DNA of 31,226 bases from a virus: the IMG/VR virus record IMGVR_UViG_3300027692_000007, positions 1 through 31,226 of that record. One strand, 5' to 3'. The notes beneath the pieces are model-generated. The model searched no databases, had not been told where the DNA came from, and worked only from the letters and a program-made list of their open reading frames with translations. The translations under genes and the position numbers were made by a program. Below are positions 1 to 7,796 of the stretch, piece after piece; positions within the stretch are counted from its first letter, which is position 1; the number at the start of each line of letters is the position of its first letter.

Positions 1-236
1 GTATTGGTTTCCCACTCCTTGAAGTCGGTCTTTTCGCCCGCGATCAGCGCATCGACGAAGGCGTCGTATTGATCCCTGGTCATGGGGCAATTGATGTAGT
101 CGGCGCCGGTGCCGCCGGGCCCGGCATTGTCGTAGCGCGACTGGAACCAGGCCACCGACATGTCGATGGAGCCGCGATAGACGATCGGCGCGATGGCGTC
201 GAAGAAGGCAAGCGCGGCTTCGCCGGTAAGCGCGCC
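1..236 (-). other. trmFO: Internal fragment of trmFO (tRNA U54 methyltransferase), probably foreign to the phage
   Basis: Read on the minus strand, positions 236 to 1 encode a continuous match, by recall, to the middle of alphaproteobacterial TrmFO. Recognisable blocks are [52 protein letters not shown] and [14 protein letters not shown]. TrmFO is the folate/FAD-dependent enzyme that makes 5-methyluridine at tRNA position 54, and it is a chromosomal housekeeping gene. Neither its start nor its FAD-binding N-terminus is present. Immediately upstream, in the same frame, the sequence is phage-like. The exact junction is uncertain by a few codons, roughly 225-260. Confidence 0.8.
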
Positions 237-461
237 GAGATCACCCTGAAGCTCGTCGCCGGTCTGCGTCATCGCCTGGTCTTGCTGCTGCTCTTGGCTA
301 AACTGCATGATCGATCCGAGAATGTCGCCTATGCCGCCAGCGCCGCCGCTAATCATCGAAGACAGGCCAGGCTTACTCGAAGCCGAGCCGCCGCCAGCGG
401 GGTCGAGCGTGTCGCTAAATCCCGGCGAGAAACTTAGTCCGTCGTTTGGCGCTACGCTCAC
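1..461 (-). CDS. Fused ORF: phage internal-virion-like N-terminus joined to TrmFO segment (partial)
   Basis: This 153-codon ORF runs off the left edge. It starts at GTG 461-459, which overlaps the TGA of the upstream gene (GTGA), with GGAGG five bases upstream. Residues 1 to about 75 are Gly/Ser/Gln-rich and helical (for example [20 protein letters not shown] followed by a Gln-rich run). They lie directly after a GNAT-like gene, as T7 gp14 lies after gp13, so an ejection or internal-core protein is a reasonable guess. From about residue 76 onward the sequence changes to a clear stretch of the tRNA methyltransferase TrmFO ([40 protein letters not shown]). An in-frame join of half a virion protein to the middle of TrmFO makes no functional sense to me, and I suspect a chimeric assembly join. 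I see no stop codon in the readable part. Confidence 0.6.
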   Translation of the reverse strand, partial: MSVAPNDGLSFSPGFSDTLDPAGGGSASSKPGLSSMISGGAGGIGDILGSIMQFSQEQQQDQAMTQTGDELQGDLGALTGEAALAFFDAIAPIVYRGSIDMSVAWFQSRYDNAGPGGTGADYINCPMTRDQYDAFVDALIAGEKTDFKEWETN

Positions 462-871
462 GCTTTGCCTCCATACTGGTAAACGAGCGACGTCGGCTCA
501 ATCCCAAAGTAACGCTCGGCACGCCGCTGCCCTTTTTTGTTTCGGAAGACGACGCCTCCAATCCAAAACGGAATAATCTTTTCGTCAACGAGCATCTTTA
601 GCATACGCAGGCCGACATAGCCCGCCTTTACTCCGTCACGCGACGGCGCGGGATAGAAGTCCGTTATCTCGATTGCGTTATCCGGGCGCACGAAAAGGCC
701 AACAACGAGCGCAAGTGGGCCGTCTTTTGCAAAGCCGAGCCATTTGATTGCCGGATGACGCCACGGTTTCGGCACGCCCACGCTTTTGAAGAACGCATCT
801 ATGCGCTCTTGAACCGCGGGGTCTTTCTCGCGCAGTGCGATAATCTCGAAACCTTCGAGTAACGAGCTCAC
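458..871 (-). CDS. GNAT-like protein, T7 gp13-like position
   Basis: A 137-aa protein with the alternating strand and helix pattern of a GNAT acyltransferase fold. A hydrophobic strand around residues 54-60 (LALVVGLFV) is followed by an EITDFYP strand, a long helix ([15 protein letters not shown]), a strand FWIGGVVF and a C-terminal helix and strand ending [18 protein letters not shown], typical of the GNAT C-terminus. Length and position match T7 gp13 (138 aa, also GNAT-like), which precedes internal core protein gp14. The next gene here is also gp14-like in character. Whether it is catalytic or only a morphogenesis factor cannot be read from the sequence. It overlaps the following ORF by 4 nt (GTGA). 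Confidence 0.55.
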   Translation of the reverse strand: MSSLLEGFEIIALREKDPAVQERIDAFFKSVGVPKPWRHPAIKWLGFAKDGPLALVVGLFVRPDNAIEITDFYPAPSRDGVKAGYVGLRMLKMLVDEKIIPFWIGGVVFRNKKGQRRAERYFGIEPTSLVYQYGGKA

Positions 872-874
872 GCG

Positions 875-1474
875 CTAGATTTGTCCCTGCCGCGGCTGCG
901 GGCGTTGCTGCACGCGGCCGCGCTGGATCGGATTCTGTATCGGGCCGCCTTGGCCGCCGCGCATCGTTCCGCCGCCTGGCGCCCCGGAGATCGGCGCAAT
1001 CGGACGAGGCATCGGACGCGGGCCGCCGAGAATCGGACGACCTTGAACCGGCTGACCGGGACGCCCGCGCATGATCGGCGGCTGCATCCGAGGGCCTTGG
1101 CCCATGCCCTGCCGATTGCTCCCGAGCCCGCGGCGCTGGCCCATCGCCGACGACTGCGGCGAGAGCCCGAGCAGTTGCGAAAGCATCGGCTTGAGTCCCT
1201 GCGACTGAGCCGCGGTGTTCGTCGATCGGTTCATCCCGCGCTGGCCGGGAATCCCTTGCCCTGGCGACATACCGGGTCCGCCGAACTGGATCGGAGCGGT
1301 TGCCGTTCCTCCGCCACCCGGAGCGGCCGTCGAGCCGCTACCGTACTCGATCGGAGCCTGCGGGCCGCCGGGGTCGCCGCCGAACATTCCCTGATATCCC
1401 TGGCCGTAGCCATTGGAGCCGTTTCCATAGCCATCGACGCCGGATTGAGAGATCGAACTGTACTCGGTGGTCAT
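875..1474 (-). CDS. Gly/Pro/Gln-rich disordered protein
   Basis: A 199-aa low-complexity protein made mainly of Gly, Pro, Gln, Arg and Met. It starts with a Tyr/Gly/Ser-rich segment (YGNGSNGYGQGYQGMFGG), and later has many PGQ, RGMG, GRPG and PRPM-type motifs and an RQGQI terminus. No folded domain is visible. The start ATG is preceded by AGGAG about 7 nt upstream, and the gene sits in line with its neighbours (3 nt before the next start), so I take it as real. A 459-aa plus-strand reading of the same DNA is an Arg-rich shadow. A structural linker or virion-internal disordered protein is possible, but no function can be assigned. Confidence 0.7.
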   Translation of the reverse strand: MTTEYSSISQSGVDGYGNGSNGYGQGYQGMFGGDPGGPQAPIEYGSGSTAAPGGGGTATAPIQFGGPGMSPGQGIPGQRGMNRSTNTAAQSQGLKPMLSQLLGLSPQSSAMGQRRGLGSNRQGMGQGPRMQPPIMRGRPGQPVQGRPILGGPRPMPRPIAPISGAPGGGTMRGGQGGPIQNPIQRGRVQQRPQPRQGQI

Positions 1475-1514
1475 AATTGGCTCCTATTCTACGACGAAAG
1501 GGTCGGCTGCCGCA

Positions 1515-1772
1515 CTATTGCGGGAGCCTTTTTGGGTTGCGGGCGGTATGGTACTGCGCGCAAAGCGGACACCGGTACACATGGAGCCGTTCGGCGAAGG
1601 CACCGCGGGCCTGAAGCACCTGTTCGAACGCCTCGTCGAACGTCGCGAAGGGCTGCTTTGGTTGGCCGTGCGCAAGTAGGCACTGGCGCTCCTCGAACCT
1701 TACGACTGGACGATCGGCGGCGAGCACAGAAGCAGAATCCAGCCACCGACAGTGAGCGATTGCGCGGCGCAT
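1515..1772 (-). CDS. Small zinc-knuckle-like protein
   Basis: About 85 aa. The C-terminal half looks like a real small protein, with a helical run FATFDEAFEQVLQARGAFAE and then YRCPLCAQYHTARNP, a single CxxC followed by a His that resembles half of a zinc ribbon. The start is uncertain. The ATG at 1772 would overlap the end of the upstream gene by about 70 nt. Later in-frame starts (a GTG inside EQVLQ) would shorten it strongly. An overlapping frame is open through the same DNA but is Arg-rich and implausible. No function can be given. Confidence 0.5.
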   Translation of the reverse strand: MRRAIAHCRWLDSASVLAADRPVVRFEERQCLLAHGQPKQPFATFDEAFEQVLQARGAFAERLHVYRCPLCAQYHTARNPKRLPQ

Positions 1773-2224
1773 CCCGCCGGCGAAAAGAACCGGATCGACC
1801 CTTGAATCGACGCGGCCTGATAGGTCTGCCGCGGGACGAGGGTCCAAGTCGGAGATCCCGCCTGCTGCGGCGGCCCAATCGCGAAGACGAGGCTCTTCGA
1901 ATAGCCGAGAACCCCGCAGCCGGTCGGCAGCACCGGGAAGAGCAAGTCGGCGATGACCAGGCCCGAAGCGCCGGCAACGAGCGAAAAGTTGACCTTGAAC
2001 GTCGCCGGGTTGTAGACGTACGGGACGTCCGCCGTGTCGCCGGCTGCAATCTCCGGGACGTCGAGGCTAAAGTTGTCGCTGCTGTACCCGAGCGCTTGGA
2101 GCTCGACGGCGCCGACGATCGCTGGCGGGCGAATCGGGAGCGAGTTGGCCGCGCCGCCGGTGATCGGCATAAAGAAGCCGCCGCCGGGGGTGTAAGCAAT
2201 CGGAACGCGCTGGACGTTACTCAT
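1700..2224 (-). CDS. Probable virion protein, beta-rich
   Basis: A 174-aa protein following the nozzle-like gene by 3 nt. It reads as beta-sandwich-like sequence: a Pro/Gly-rich start (YTPGGGFFMPITGG), then alternating hydrophobic strands such as VNFSLVAGASGLVIADLLFP and SIQGSIRFFSPAG, ending in a hydrophobic WILLLCSPP. There is no signal peptide and no recognisable catalytic motif. Its place between the nozzle-like protein and the internal-virion gene group suggests a tail or neck accessory protein. This is inference from order only. Confidence 0.7.
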   Translation of the reverse strand: MSNVQRVPIAYTPGGGFFMPITGGAANSLPIRPPAIVGAVELQALGYSSDNFSLDVPEIAAGDTADVPYVYNPATFKVNFSLVAGASGLVIADLLFPVLPTGCGVLGYSKSLVFAIGPPQQAGSPTWTLVPRQTYQAASIQGSIRFFSPAGCAAQSLTVGGWILLLCSPPIVQS

Positions 2225-2227
2225 GCG

Positions 2228-4216
2228 CTACACACGGATAGCAAATTCTCTCTTAATTGAACCGTACGCTTCCGCTTTCCATATTTGGACCGGCGACGTC
2301 GCTCCGACCGCAGGCTGAAACTTCGTCTCGAGCGAGAGCATCGTGCACTCTTGATATTCCTGCGGAACCTTCTGGATATTGGGATACGGCAGGCTCAGAT
2401 CGAAGGTCGCCGTGTACGGCTTATACTGGCCGGTCGTCGTCGGCTGATCGAGGTTGCGGTGCAGCGTGACGGTGCAGTACGTCCCGATCGGTTGGGGCGG
2501 CGCCTCCACGAGCAAATAGGCGACGGTCTTCGTAAAGCCAGGCGTGTCGAGGTCGCTGGCCGGTCCTACCCAATCGGACTCAACCGGAAGGCCAAGATCG
2601 AAGACCGGATCGGCAAACCAGGCGTCGAGAATGTTTGTCCCAGGACGCACACCGACGACCTGATTGAACGTCGGGCTACCGGCGACGTTCGCCGGCTGCG
2701 TGCCAACGCTGCGAAGCTGCGACGCATTGGCGAGCGCGTACGGCAAGGTGCTCCACTGCTGCGTCGGCGCGTGCCAGCACAGGGTGATATTGTTCGCTGG
2801 AAAGCTCCAGCAGAAATAGTTTTGCCAGTAGAAGCCGACCGCCGTCGTTTGCGTGCCAGGCGTAAAGGTAAGCAAAAGCTCCCAAATGTCGTCGCTGATA
2901 TAGTTGAGGTTCGTTCCGTCGAAGGTCCAGATTCCGCTATCGGCGATCCAGGCCCAAATTCCGCGGCCGACGACGCCGCCATTTGGCGCGATACTGCCGA
3001 CCGAATCAAAGAGCGTAATAACCTGAAACGTGTTCTCGTCCTGGCCGGTGACGAACCACGAGTCGCCTTCGCGCTGCGCGATGAGGAGCGACCCGAACTT
3101 CGTGAGCGAGACCGGCTGCTCGCCGTAGGGCACCACATAGTTGACGTGCGTCTGCGCTGGAGTCGTCGCTTCGTTCCCAACCAAGAGCACCTGCGCGACG
3201 TCATCGAAATTCCAGGTCTGCCCGACGTTGCTGTACCAAAGCTGCGTCTGCGGCTGCTGCTGCGTCGCGCTGTTTTGTACGACGGCGAAGACCCACCCAC
3301 GGTCGAGGTACTCGGCAACCGGCCAGGTCTTATTCATCCCGACCGGCGGCTGCTGCCCCGAGAAAGGTAGTTGCGCGTTACCTGAGATCGATTGGTCGGT
3401 CGCGGTGTCGATGTAGGTCGCATCCTGAGTCGTCGTGACTTCGAACCATATCGCCTGATTGGTCGATTGCCGGTAAATACGGATCGCGTAGGTTGTGCCG
3501 TCGTCGTTCGTTCCGCCTCCAAGGCCGCTGATTTGAATGGCCGCGGGCTCGTCCGATTGCTTGATATTCTTATGGAACGGATACGGCGCATCGGCACCGA
3601 TCGGTGCACTCTCCTGCTTGATCGGACCGTTAATCGTCGTAATCGTCGTGACGACCGTAAAGGCGTAATAGTATTCCTGCGGCGCGAGCTCGTCTTCGGG
3701 AGGCACCGATACGATCGAGAGCACGGGCGTTCCGGCGAACTTTGGAAACTGCCACTGCGTGATCGCGAGCGCCTGTTTCGGCGTGCCAGGATAGCTCGAG
3801 TCAGGCGTGACGTAAATCTGCATCCCATTATTGAGGAAAATGTTGCCGTCGCACTGGAAGCCTTCGGTGAACGGCGTTCCCTGAACGCCAAGGTCGGTGA
3901 TGAGGTTGTTTTTGAGATCGTAGTAGTTTAGCCGACCGGTCGAGTCTTGAGCGATCCAGTACGGTCGAATCGAGTCAACGTCGTATCGGATAAGCCCGAC
4001 AATATCAACGAGGTTCGGGAACTGGACGAACTGCTGGCGACCGTAGCCTCCCGTCGCCGCCATATGGAAACGCTGCGTGTCGATGAAGCTCGTAAAGTAC
4101 GCATCGGACGGCCCTTGCGTCATCGGCCGAACCGGATTAAAAACTCCCGGACGGCCATATTTCATGCCTCCGAACGGGCCTAGGCCGTAAAGGAGGGTCG
4201 CTGCGGTATCGGCCAC
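2228..4216 (-). CDS. Large tail nozzle/stabilisation-like protein (T7 gp12 or P22 gp10 position)
   Basis: A 662-aa protein with a GTG start directly after the stop codon of the fibre-like gene. The middle of the protein has the character of phage beta-propeller nozzle or DNA-stabilisation proteins: SLTKFGSLLIAQREGDSWFV, then FQVITLFDSVGSIAPNGGVV and GIWAWIADSGIWTFDGTNL. This is the pattern in which a measured-value strand is followed by a status check and an FDG turn. In such proteins the domain closes the tail tube and prevents genome leakage. The gene is followed by accessory virion genes and a gp13/gp14-like pair, matching the T7 order gp12-gp13-gp14. I recognise the fold type rather than a close homologue. 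Confidence 0.65.
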   Translation of the reverse strand: MADTAATLLYGLGPFGGMKYGRPGVFNPVRPMTQGPSDAYFTSFIDTQRFHMAATGGYGRQQFVQFPNLVDIVGLIRYDVDSIRPYWIAQDSTGRLNYYDLKNNLITDLGVQGTPFTEGFQCDGNIFLNNGMQIYVTPDSSYPGTPKQALAITQWQFPKFAGTPVLSIVSVPPEDELAPQEYYYAFTVVTTITTINGPIKQESAPIGADAPYPFHKNIKQSDEPAAIQISGLGGGTNDDGTTYAIRIYRQSTNQAIWFEVTTTQDATYIDTATDQSISGNAQLPFSGQQPPVGMNKTWPVAEYLDRGWVFAVVQNSATQQQPQTQLWYSNVGQTWNFDDVAQVLLVGNEATTPAQTHVNYVVPYGEQPVSLTKFGSLLIAQREGDSWFVTGQDENTFQVITLFDSVGSIAPNGGVVGRGIWAWIADSGIWTFDGTNLNYISDDIWELLLTFTPGTQTTAVGFYWQNYFCWSFPANNITLCWHAPTQQWSTLPYALANASQLRSVGTQPANVAGSPTFNQVVGVRPGTNILDAWFADPVFDLGLPVESDWVGPASDLDTPGFTKTVAYLLVEAPPQPIGTYCTVTLHRNLDQPTTTGQYKPYTATFDLSLPYPNIQKVPQEYQECTMLSLETKFQPAVGATSPVQIWKAEAYGSIKREFAIRV

Positions 4217-5443
4217 TTAGTACCCGATGCAGATGATGTCGAAGTTGATGTTGCCGGCTCCCGTTCCGCCCGTGCCGTATCCGACGACGGTAAAGCCACC
4301 CGCGGTGAGCGAGTTAGCCTCAAGCACAAAAACCGGCGGCCCGCTTCCTGTTACGCCTTGTATTGCGAAGATTACCGCGTAGGTCGCGCCGCTCGTGAAC
4401 TGCGCATCACCGACGAACGAGACCGTCGTCGAGCCGATCGTATTCCCGCTGAAGGTGATACTGTAGGCCGCGGCTCGGCTTGCCACGATGTGCGGGTTAT
4501 TCAGCTGCGAACCGCCTGGGTTGTAGACCGGAAGCGACGAGACGGCCGACGACGTCTCAAGGTTGATCTTGTTCCCGGTAGGATTCGTAATCGCGATCGT
4601 GCCGCCGGAAGAGTCCAGAAGAATAGCGCCGGTGAGCGCCCCGAGCGCCGCCGGGTTGATGCTCAGAACGCCCGTGTTGGTGATAAGCCACTGGAACGAC
4701 TGGTCCTGGACGCCGGTCGCGCCGTTGACGTTGATTCCCGCTCCACCTTCGGCGTACGGGTTGGCCGTCGCCGTGCCCCCATCGTTGACGGGGAGCGGAG
4801 TTTCAAGACCGATAACTGGATTCGCCGCCGTTCCGCTTTCGGTGATCGGAGCATTAACGGCCACACTCTGCACGCCGCCGGCTCCCTGGATGACCGAGAT
4901 CGTTTGATTCGGCCAAGATCCCGTGATAACGACGCTCGTACCGGCGATGAGCGACGGATCTCCCGAACCGCTTCCACCGAAGATAACAGCGAGCGGCGTA
5001 TCCAATCCGATGATCGGGTCGACACCCGTGCCAAGATTTGTAATCGGCGCCTGCACGCCAACGTCCACCGTCGGCGGCGTTGCGGTACGGAACGGCGTGT
5101 ACGGAATCGTCGAAGCGTAGAAATAGAACGGGAGCGCTGGCCCGGTGATCGTGACGACCGGCGCATCGTTCGGAATCGAGACGAGCTCGGCCACGGAGCC
5201 GTCGGTAACGTAGAAGGGCGTGCCGGTCGCGCTGTCTCCAGCGTAGAAGCTCATCGGCCCTTGCGGATCGGGGAACCACAGGCTCTTGACCGCCAGCCCG
5301 GAGACGAACGAGACCGTTAACGGGCCAAAGGTTGGATTGCCAGGGCCGCCCCACTGTAGCCATGCGTCGCTGCCAAGCGGCCCGGCTTGCCCGAGCGCGT
5401 AAACTTGGACGTCGTAGTTTGTCGGTTGAATCGGCGCTGTCAT
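4217..5443 (-). CDS. Tail fibre/collar-like protein with internal repeats
   Basis: A 408-aa Gly/Thr/Val-rich protein typical of trimeric phage fibres. Two copies of a 21-residue unit are visible at residues 131-151 (QAPITNLGTGVDPIIGLDTP) and 197-217 (NAPITESGTAANPVIGLETP), each followed by a Gly/Ser/Asn-rich stretch. The N-terminal part (residues about 28-56) has a WLQW...GLAVKSLWF strand pattern that also appears in the two genes upstream. The C-terminus (after residue 300) looks like a small beta head (ITFSGNTIGSTTVSFVGDAQ). The start codon overlaps the upstream stop (ATGA). The likely role is receptor binding or baseplate decoration, inferred from composition and position. Confidence 0.65.
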   Translation of the reverse strand: MTAPIQPTNYDVQVYALGQAGPLGSDAWLQWGGPGNPTFGPLTVSFVSGLAVKSLWFPDPQGPMSFYAGDSATGTPFYVTDGSVAELVSIPNDAPVVTITGPALPFYFYASTIPYTPFRTATPPTVDVGVQAPITNLGTGVDPIIGLDTPLAVIFGGSGSGDPSLIAGTSVVITGSWPNQTISVIQGAGGVQSVAVNAPITESGTAANPVIGLETPLPVNDGGTATANPYAEGGAGINVNGATGVQDQSFQWLITNTGVLSINPAALGALTGAILLDSSGGTIAITNPTGNKINLETSSAVSSLPVYNPGGSQLNNPHIVASRAAAYSITFSGNTIGSTTVSFVGDAQFTSGATYAVIFAIQGVTGSGPPVFVLEANSLTAGGFTVVGYGTGGTGAGNINFDIICIGY

Positions 5444-5814
5444 GGGTTACTGCTGCCTTCCATTAGAAGCCGGGCAATCCCCGACGTTGCGACCACATAA
5501 TACGTCTCGGAGCTCGTCGCTGTGAGCGTGACCTGTATCGTTCCGGGCGGCAACGGAACGGTCTGCGGGTTGTTTCCGTCATCGGGCGGAGTCGCCGTAT
5601 AAAAAGGGTTGCCGCCAGGGGGCACGGGTTCTGCGCTAAACGCGATCGGGACGTCAACCTTCGAAAGATAGAGCGCGCCGATTGGCTGATTACTCTCGAA
5701 CGCAATAACAAGCGGCGCGGCGTTCGGCGTCCATGGATAGGTCTGCGTGTAGAGCGGCCCATTCTGCGGTGGCGACTTCAAGGCCGCCAGCATATCCGCT
5801 ACGCCGGAGAACAT
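5440..5814 (-). CDS. Small tail-associated protein
   Basis: 124 aa if started at the ATG at 5814, chosen because GGAAG lies 6 nt upstream. Longer starts would run deep into the preceding gene. After a short helix (VADMLAALKS) the protein is beta-rich: YPWTPNAAPLVIAFESNQPI, GALYLSKVDVP, NPFYTATPPDDG, IQVTLTATSSETYYVVAT. Its W...LVIAF.S..PIGALY segment resembles segments in both flanking fibre-like genes, so it may be a single-domain member of the same module family. It overlaps both neighbours by a few bases, indicating coupled translation. Confidence 0.65.
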   Translation of the reverse strand: MFSGVADMLAALKSPPQNGPLYTQTYPWTPNAAPLVIAFESNQPIGALYLSKVDVPIAFSAEPVPPGGNPFYTATPPDDGNNPQTVPLPPGTIQVTLTATSSETYYVVATSGIARLLMEGSSNP

Positions 5815-6467
5815 AACTGCTTCCATAGCGGCATGATGAGCGATGACGCATAGACCGGAATCTGCGGGGGCGACGAGCGCGCAAGGTTCGTGACCACCCA
5901 AAGGGTCCGCACGGGTAGTCCATTAGAGAGCGATACTTGAAGCGCACCGCTCTGAGGAAACCACGTCACCCAGGTTCCATCCGTAGTTAGTGTCTGAGCG
6001 ACCACCGTCTCGACCCCGTTACTTACAGTAACGGACGAGTCGGCGAATCCAACCGGAACGGTCTCTGCGCCCATTTCCTTCATCGTGTAGAATGGCCCCG
6101 ATACGTTACCCGAAAAGATGAGCGGGTACGGCAGCATGCACGCGACCGACGCGATCGGGCCGAGAACCTCGAGGACCAGTTGCGTGATGCGCGCGAAAGC
6201 ACTTTCCGTCGGCGGTCCGAGAGCTTCAGCGAGAAGCTGCGTTATGCGCGCGGCGGTTGCCGGCGGCCCGAGCGGTTCAGCGTAAAGCTGCGTAACGCGA
6301 GCGTGAGCAAACACCGGTGCGAGCACCTCGACGTAAAGCTGCGTGATTCTCGCGGTTGACGACGTTGGGCCGAGAGCCTCGACGATCTCCTGCGTGATGC
6401 GAGCATGGCCTTCGTCCGCTCCAAGAACCTCGACGGTCTCTTGGGTGATTCGGCCAAAGCCGCTCAT
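5799..6467 (-). CDS. Tail protein with six N-terminal RITQ repeats
   Basis: A 222-aa protein. Residues 6 to about 109 are six tandem copies of a unit of about 17 residues, RITQ-x2-[VA]E-[VAP]L[GA]P-x5-A, with start points at residues 6, 23, 40, 57 (RVTQ), 74 and 93. The fifth unit has two extra residues. Residues 110-222 form a beta-rich domain containing GTWVTWFPQSGALQVSLSNG and LPVRTLWVV, similar in pattern to the N-terminal part of the fibre-like protein downstream. R[IV]TQ...E.L repeats occur in other phage tail proteins (family knowledge, not searched). The repeats probably form an extended or oligomeric stalk. No signal peptide is present. Confidence 0.7.
   Translation of the reverse strand: MSGFGRITQETVEVLGADEGHARITQEIVEALGPTSSTARITQLYVEVLAPVFAHARVTQLYAEPLGPPATAARITQLLAEALGPPTESAFARITQLVLEVLGPIASVACMLPYPLIFSGNVSGPFYTMKEMGAETVPVGFADSSVTVSNGVETVVAQTLTTDGTWVTWFPQSGALQVSLSNGLPVRTLWVVTNLARSSPPQIPVYASSLIMPLWKQLCSPA
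6141..6452 (-). repeat. Six tandem 51-bp coding repeats (RITQ units)
   Basis: On the minus strand the units begin at codons 6, 23, 40, 57, 74 and 93 of the gene, so spacing is 51 nt four times and then 57 nt. The plus strand shows the recurring text tgcgtgat or tgcgttat followed by gcgcg at each unit, while the rest of each unit has diverged. The divergence suggests an old duplication kept for protein structure rather than a recent slippage repeat. Confidence 0.85.
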
Positions 6468-6468
6468 G

Positions 6469-7536
6469 CTAGCTCGCTAGATCGGCGGCCACTTGCAGCC
6501 CGGTCATCGCCGCAAGCGTCCAGGCCGACGACGTAAACGGATTCTCACTAAACGCCGTCGTGTTCATTTTGTAGGTCGTGCCGAGCCCCCAGGCGGAACC
6601 GTACGAGCGCGTCGTGCCGTTTCCAAGTCCAAGCTCTATCGTGCGGCCGCCGCCGCTAGTATCCTGGCGCTGATCGGAGATAACCGAGACGCAGTAGACG
6701 CCGCTGATTCCCGAAGGCGCCGAAAGCGCGCACGCCTCTTCTTGCGTCGGCGTCGAGCTACTGATATAGGTCGTGTCGCCATCGGGCGGGATCTCGCTGA
6801 TGCACTCCCACCCGAGACTCGCGCCATTGGGCGTCCATGCGGACTCCTGGCCCGGAGCGTTTGGAATCATCGGCACGGAGATCGCCGGACCGACGGGAGC
6901 ATTACAGAACGAGCCACTCGTATCGAAAGCGTAGAACGAGTCGCAGACGATCGCGCGCGCCGTAGGGGCGTCCACCATATTGTTTACGGCGTTCGATCCA
7001 CCCACGGCAACCGAATGGATCGTCGCACCGTCAGGCATAGCCGAGAGATTAAACGCGAGCGACGTAAGCCCCGAAACTGAGACTCCGTCGAGGTAGAGCG
7101 TCACCGATGCGGTAGAACTAAACTCGGAGATTTTCAACTCGATCTCGTGGCGATTCCCGAACGTGAACGTACCGGAAGGCGAGGAGTAGTAGGTTCCCTC
7201 CACCACGCCGACCTGCATACTTCCGTCCGAAGCTACCTGCACGACGAGAGCGTTGGCAAAGTTTGACGTTCCCTGAGACCCGACCGCGAAGATATTGGCG
7301 AACGCGCTGGCTGCGGCGACGTTGAAGCCGCCTCCGAGGATGAGGCCAACGGTGTTGATAGCGATGCCGATATTGGGGAGCCATCCCCAAGCGGTTGCGC
7401 CGTCGGTGTGAAAGGTGTTGATGCCCTGCGGGCCGTCGCCCGAGCCAACAGTCGGAGAGCCGGTAGTATTAGCGAGAGCGCCAGGCAGCGCCGCGGTATT
7501 TATATTATTGAAACTATAATTAAAGAGCGCTGCCAT
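6469..7536 (-). CDS. LamG/jelly-roll-like fibre or decoration protein
   Basis: A 355-aa protein with AAAGGAG upstream of its ATG. The N-terminal half reads like a concanavalin/LamG jelly roll, in which FGNRHEIELKISEFSSTASV is followed by TLYLDGVSVSG, the usual surface-area and strand-turn pattern. The C-terminal third matches a block I know from phage fibre proteins: a GDTTYISSSTPTQEE motif, then VYCVSVISDQRQDTSGGGRT, and ENPFTSSAWTLAAMTGLQVA at the end, in which the last strand reports the entry of a column. It probably binds carbohydrate or sits on the virion surface. Specificity cannot be read. Confidence 0.7.
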   Translation of the reverse strand: MAALFNYSFNNINTAALPGALANTTGSPTVGSGDGPQGINTFHTDGATAWGWLPNIGIAINTVGLILGGGFNVAAASAFANIFAVGSQGTSNFANALVVQVASDGSMQVGVVEGTYYSSPSGTFTFGNRHEIELKISEFSSTASVTLYLDGVSVSGLTSLAFNLSAMPDGATIHSVAVGGSNAVNNMVDAPTARAIVCDSFYAFDTSGSFCNAPVGPAISVPMIPNAPGQESAWTPNGASLGWECISEIPPDGDTTYISSSTPTQEEACALSAPSGISGVYCVSVISDQRQDTSGGGRTIELGLGNGTTRSYGSAWGLGTTYKMNTTAFSENPFTSSAWTLAAMTGLQVAADLAS

Positions 7537-7552
7537 GTGCTTTCTCCTTTGG

Positions 7553-7795
7553 CTAGGCGGGTCCGGCTTCGAGCACGATGTCTGCCCCGTCGCTCGAAAT
7601 CGTCACCTTCAGGGTTTTCCCGAAGATGTTGATTGTGTCGGAAATCGAGAACGTCGGCAGCGTTACGCCGACCGGGATTCTGACTTTTCCGGTTCCGCCG
7701 CCAGCGACGGTCAGAACGAACTGCAGGAGCTTGGTCCACCACTGCCCGGAGGTAGTGGGGGCCAGGGCTGTACTTGGGCTAAGAAACTCGTCCAT
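7553..7795 (-). CDS. 80-aa protein of unknown function
   Basis: The start ATG is one base after the stop codon of the holin-like gene (TAATATG), with AGGAGAAGG directly upstream. The protein has a helical segment with a Trp pair (SGQWWTKLLQFVLTVAGG) followed by a beta-rich half (VRIPVGVTLPTFSISDTINI, TLKVTISSDGADIVLEAG). No transmembrane helix is certain. It lies between the lysis-like membrane genes and the fibre genes, so a small virion or assembly protein is as likely as a lysis factor. Confidence 0.65.
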   Translation of the reverse strand: MDEFLSPSTALAPTTSGQWWTKLLQFVLTVAGGGTGKVRIPVGVTLPTFSISDTINIFGKTLKVTISSDGADIVLEAGPA

Positions 7796-7796
7796 A

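Noticed and set aside
881-2260. 459-codon plus-strand ORF
   Set aside because: Arg/Leu/Ala-rich shadow of the minus-strand Gly/Pro-rich and virion genes; no start signals and no domain.
2285-3370. 361-codon plus-strand ORF
   Set aside because: Antisense to the well-formed nozzle-like protein; low-complexity Arg-rich translation.
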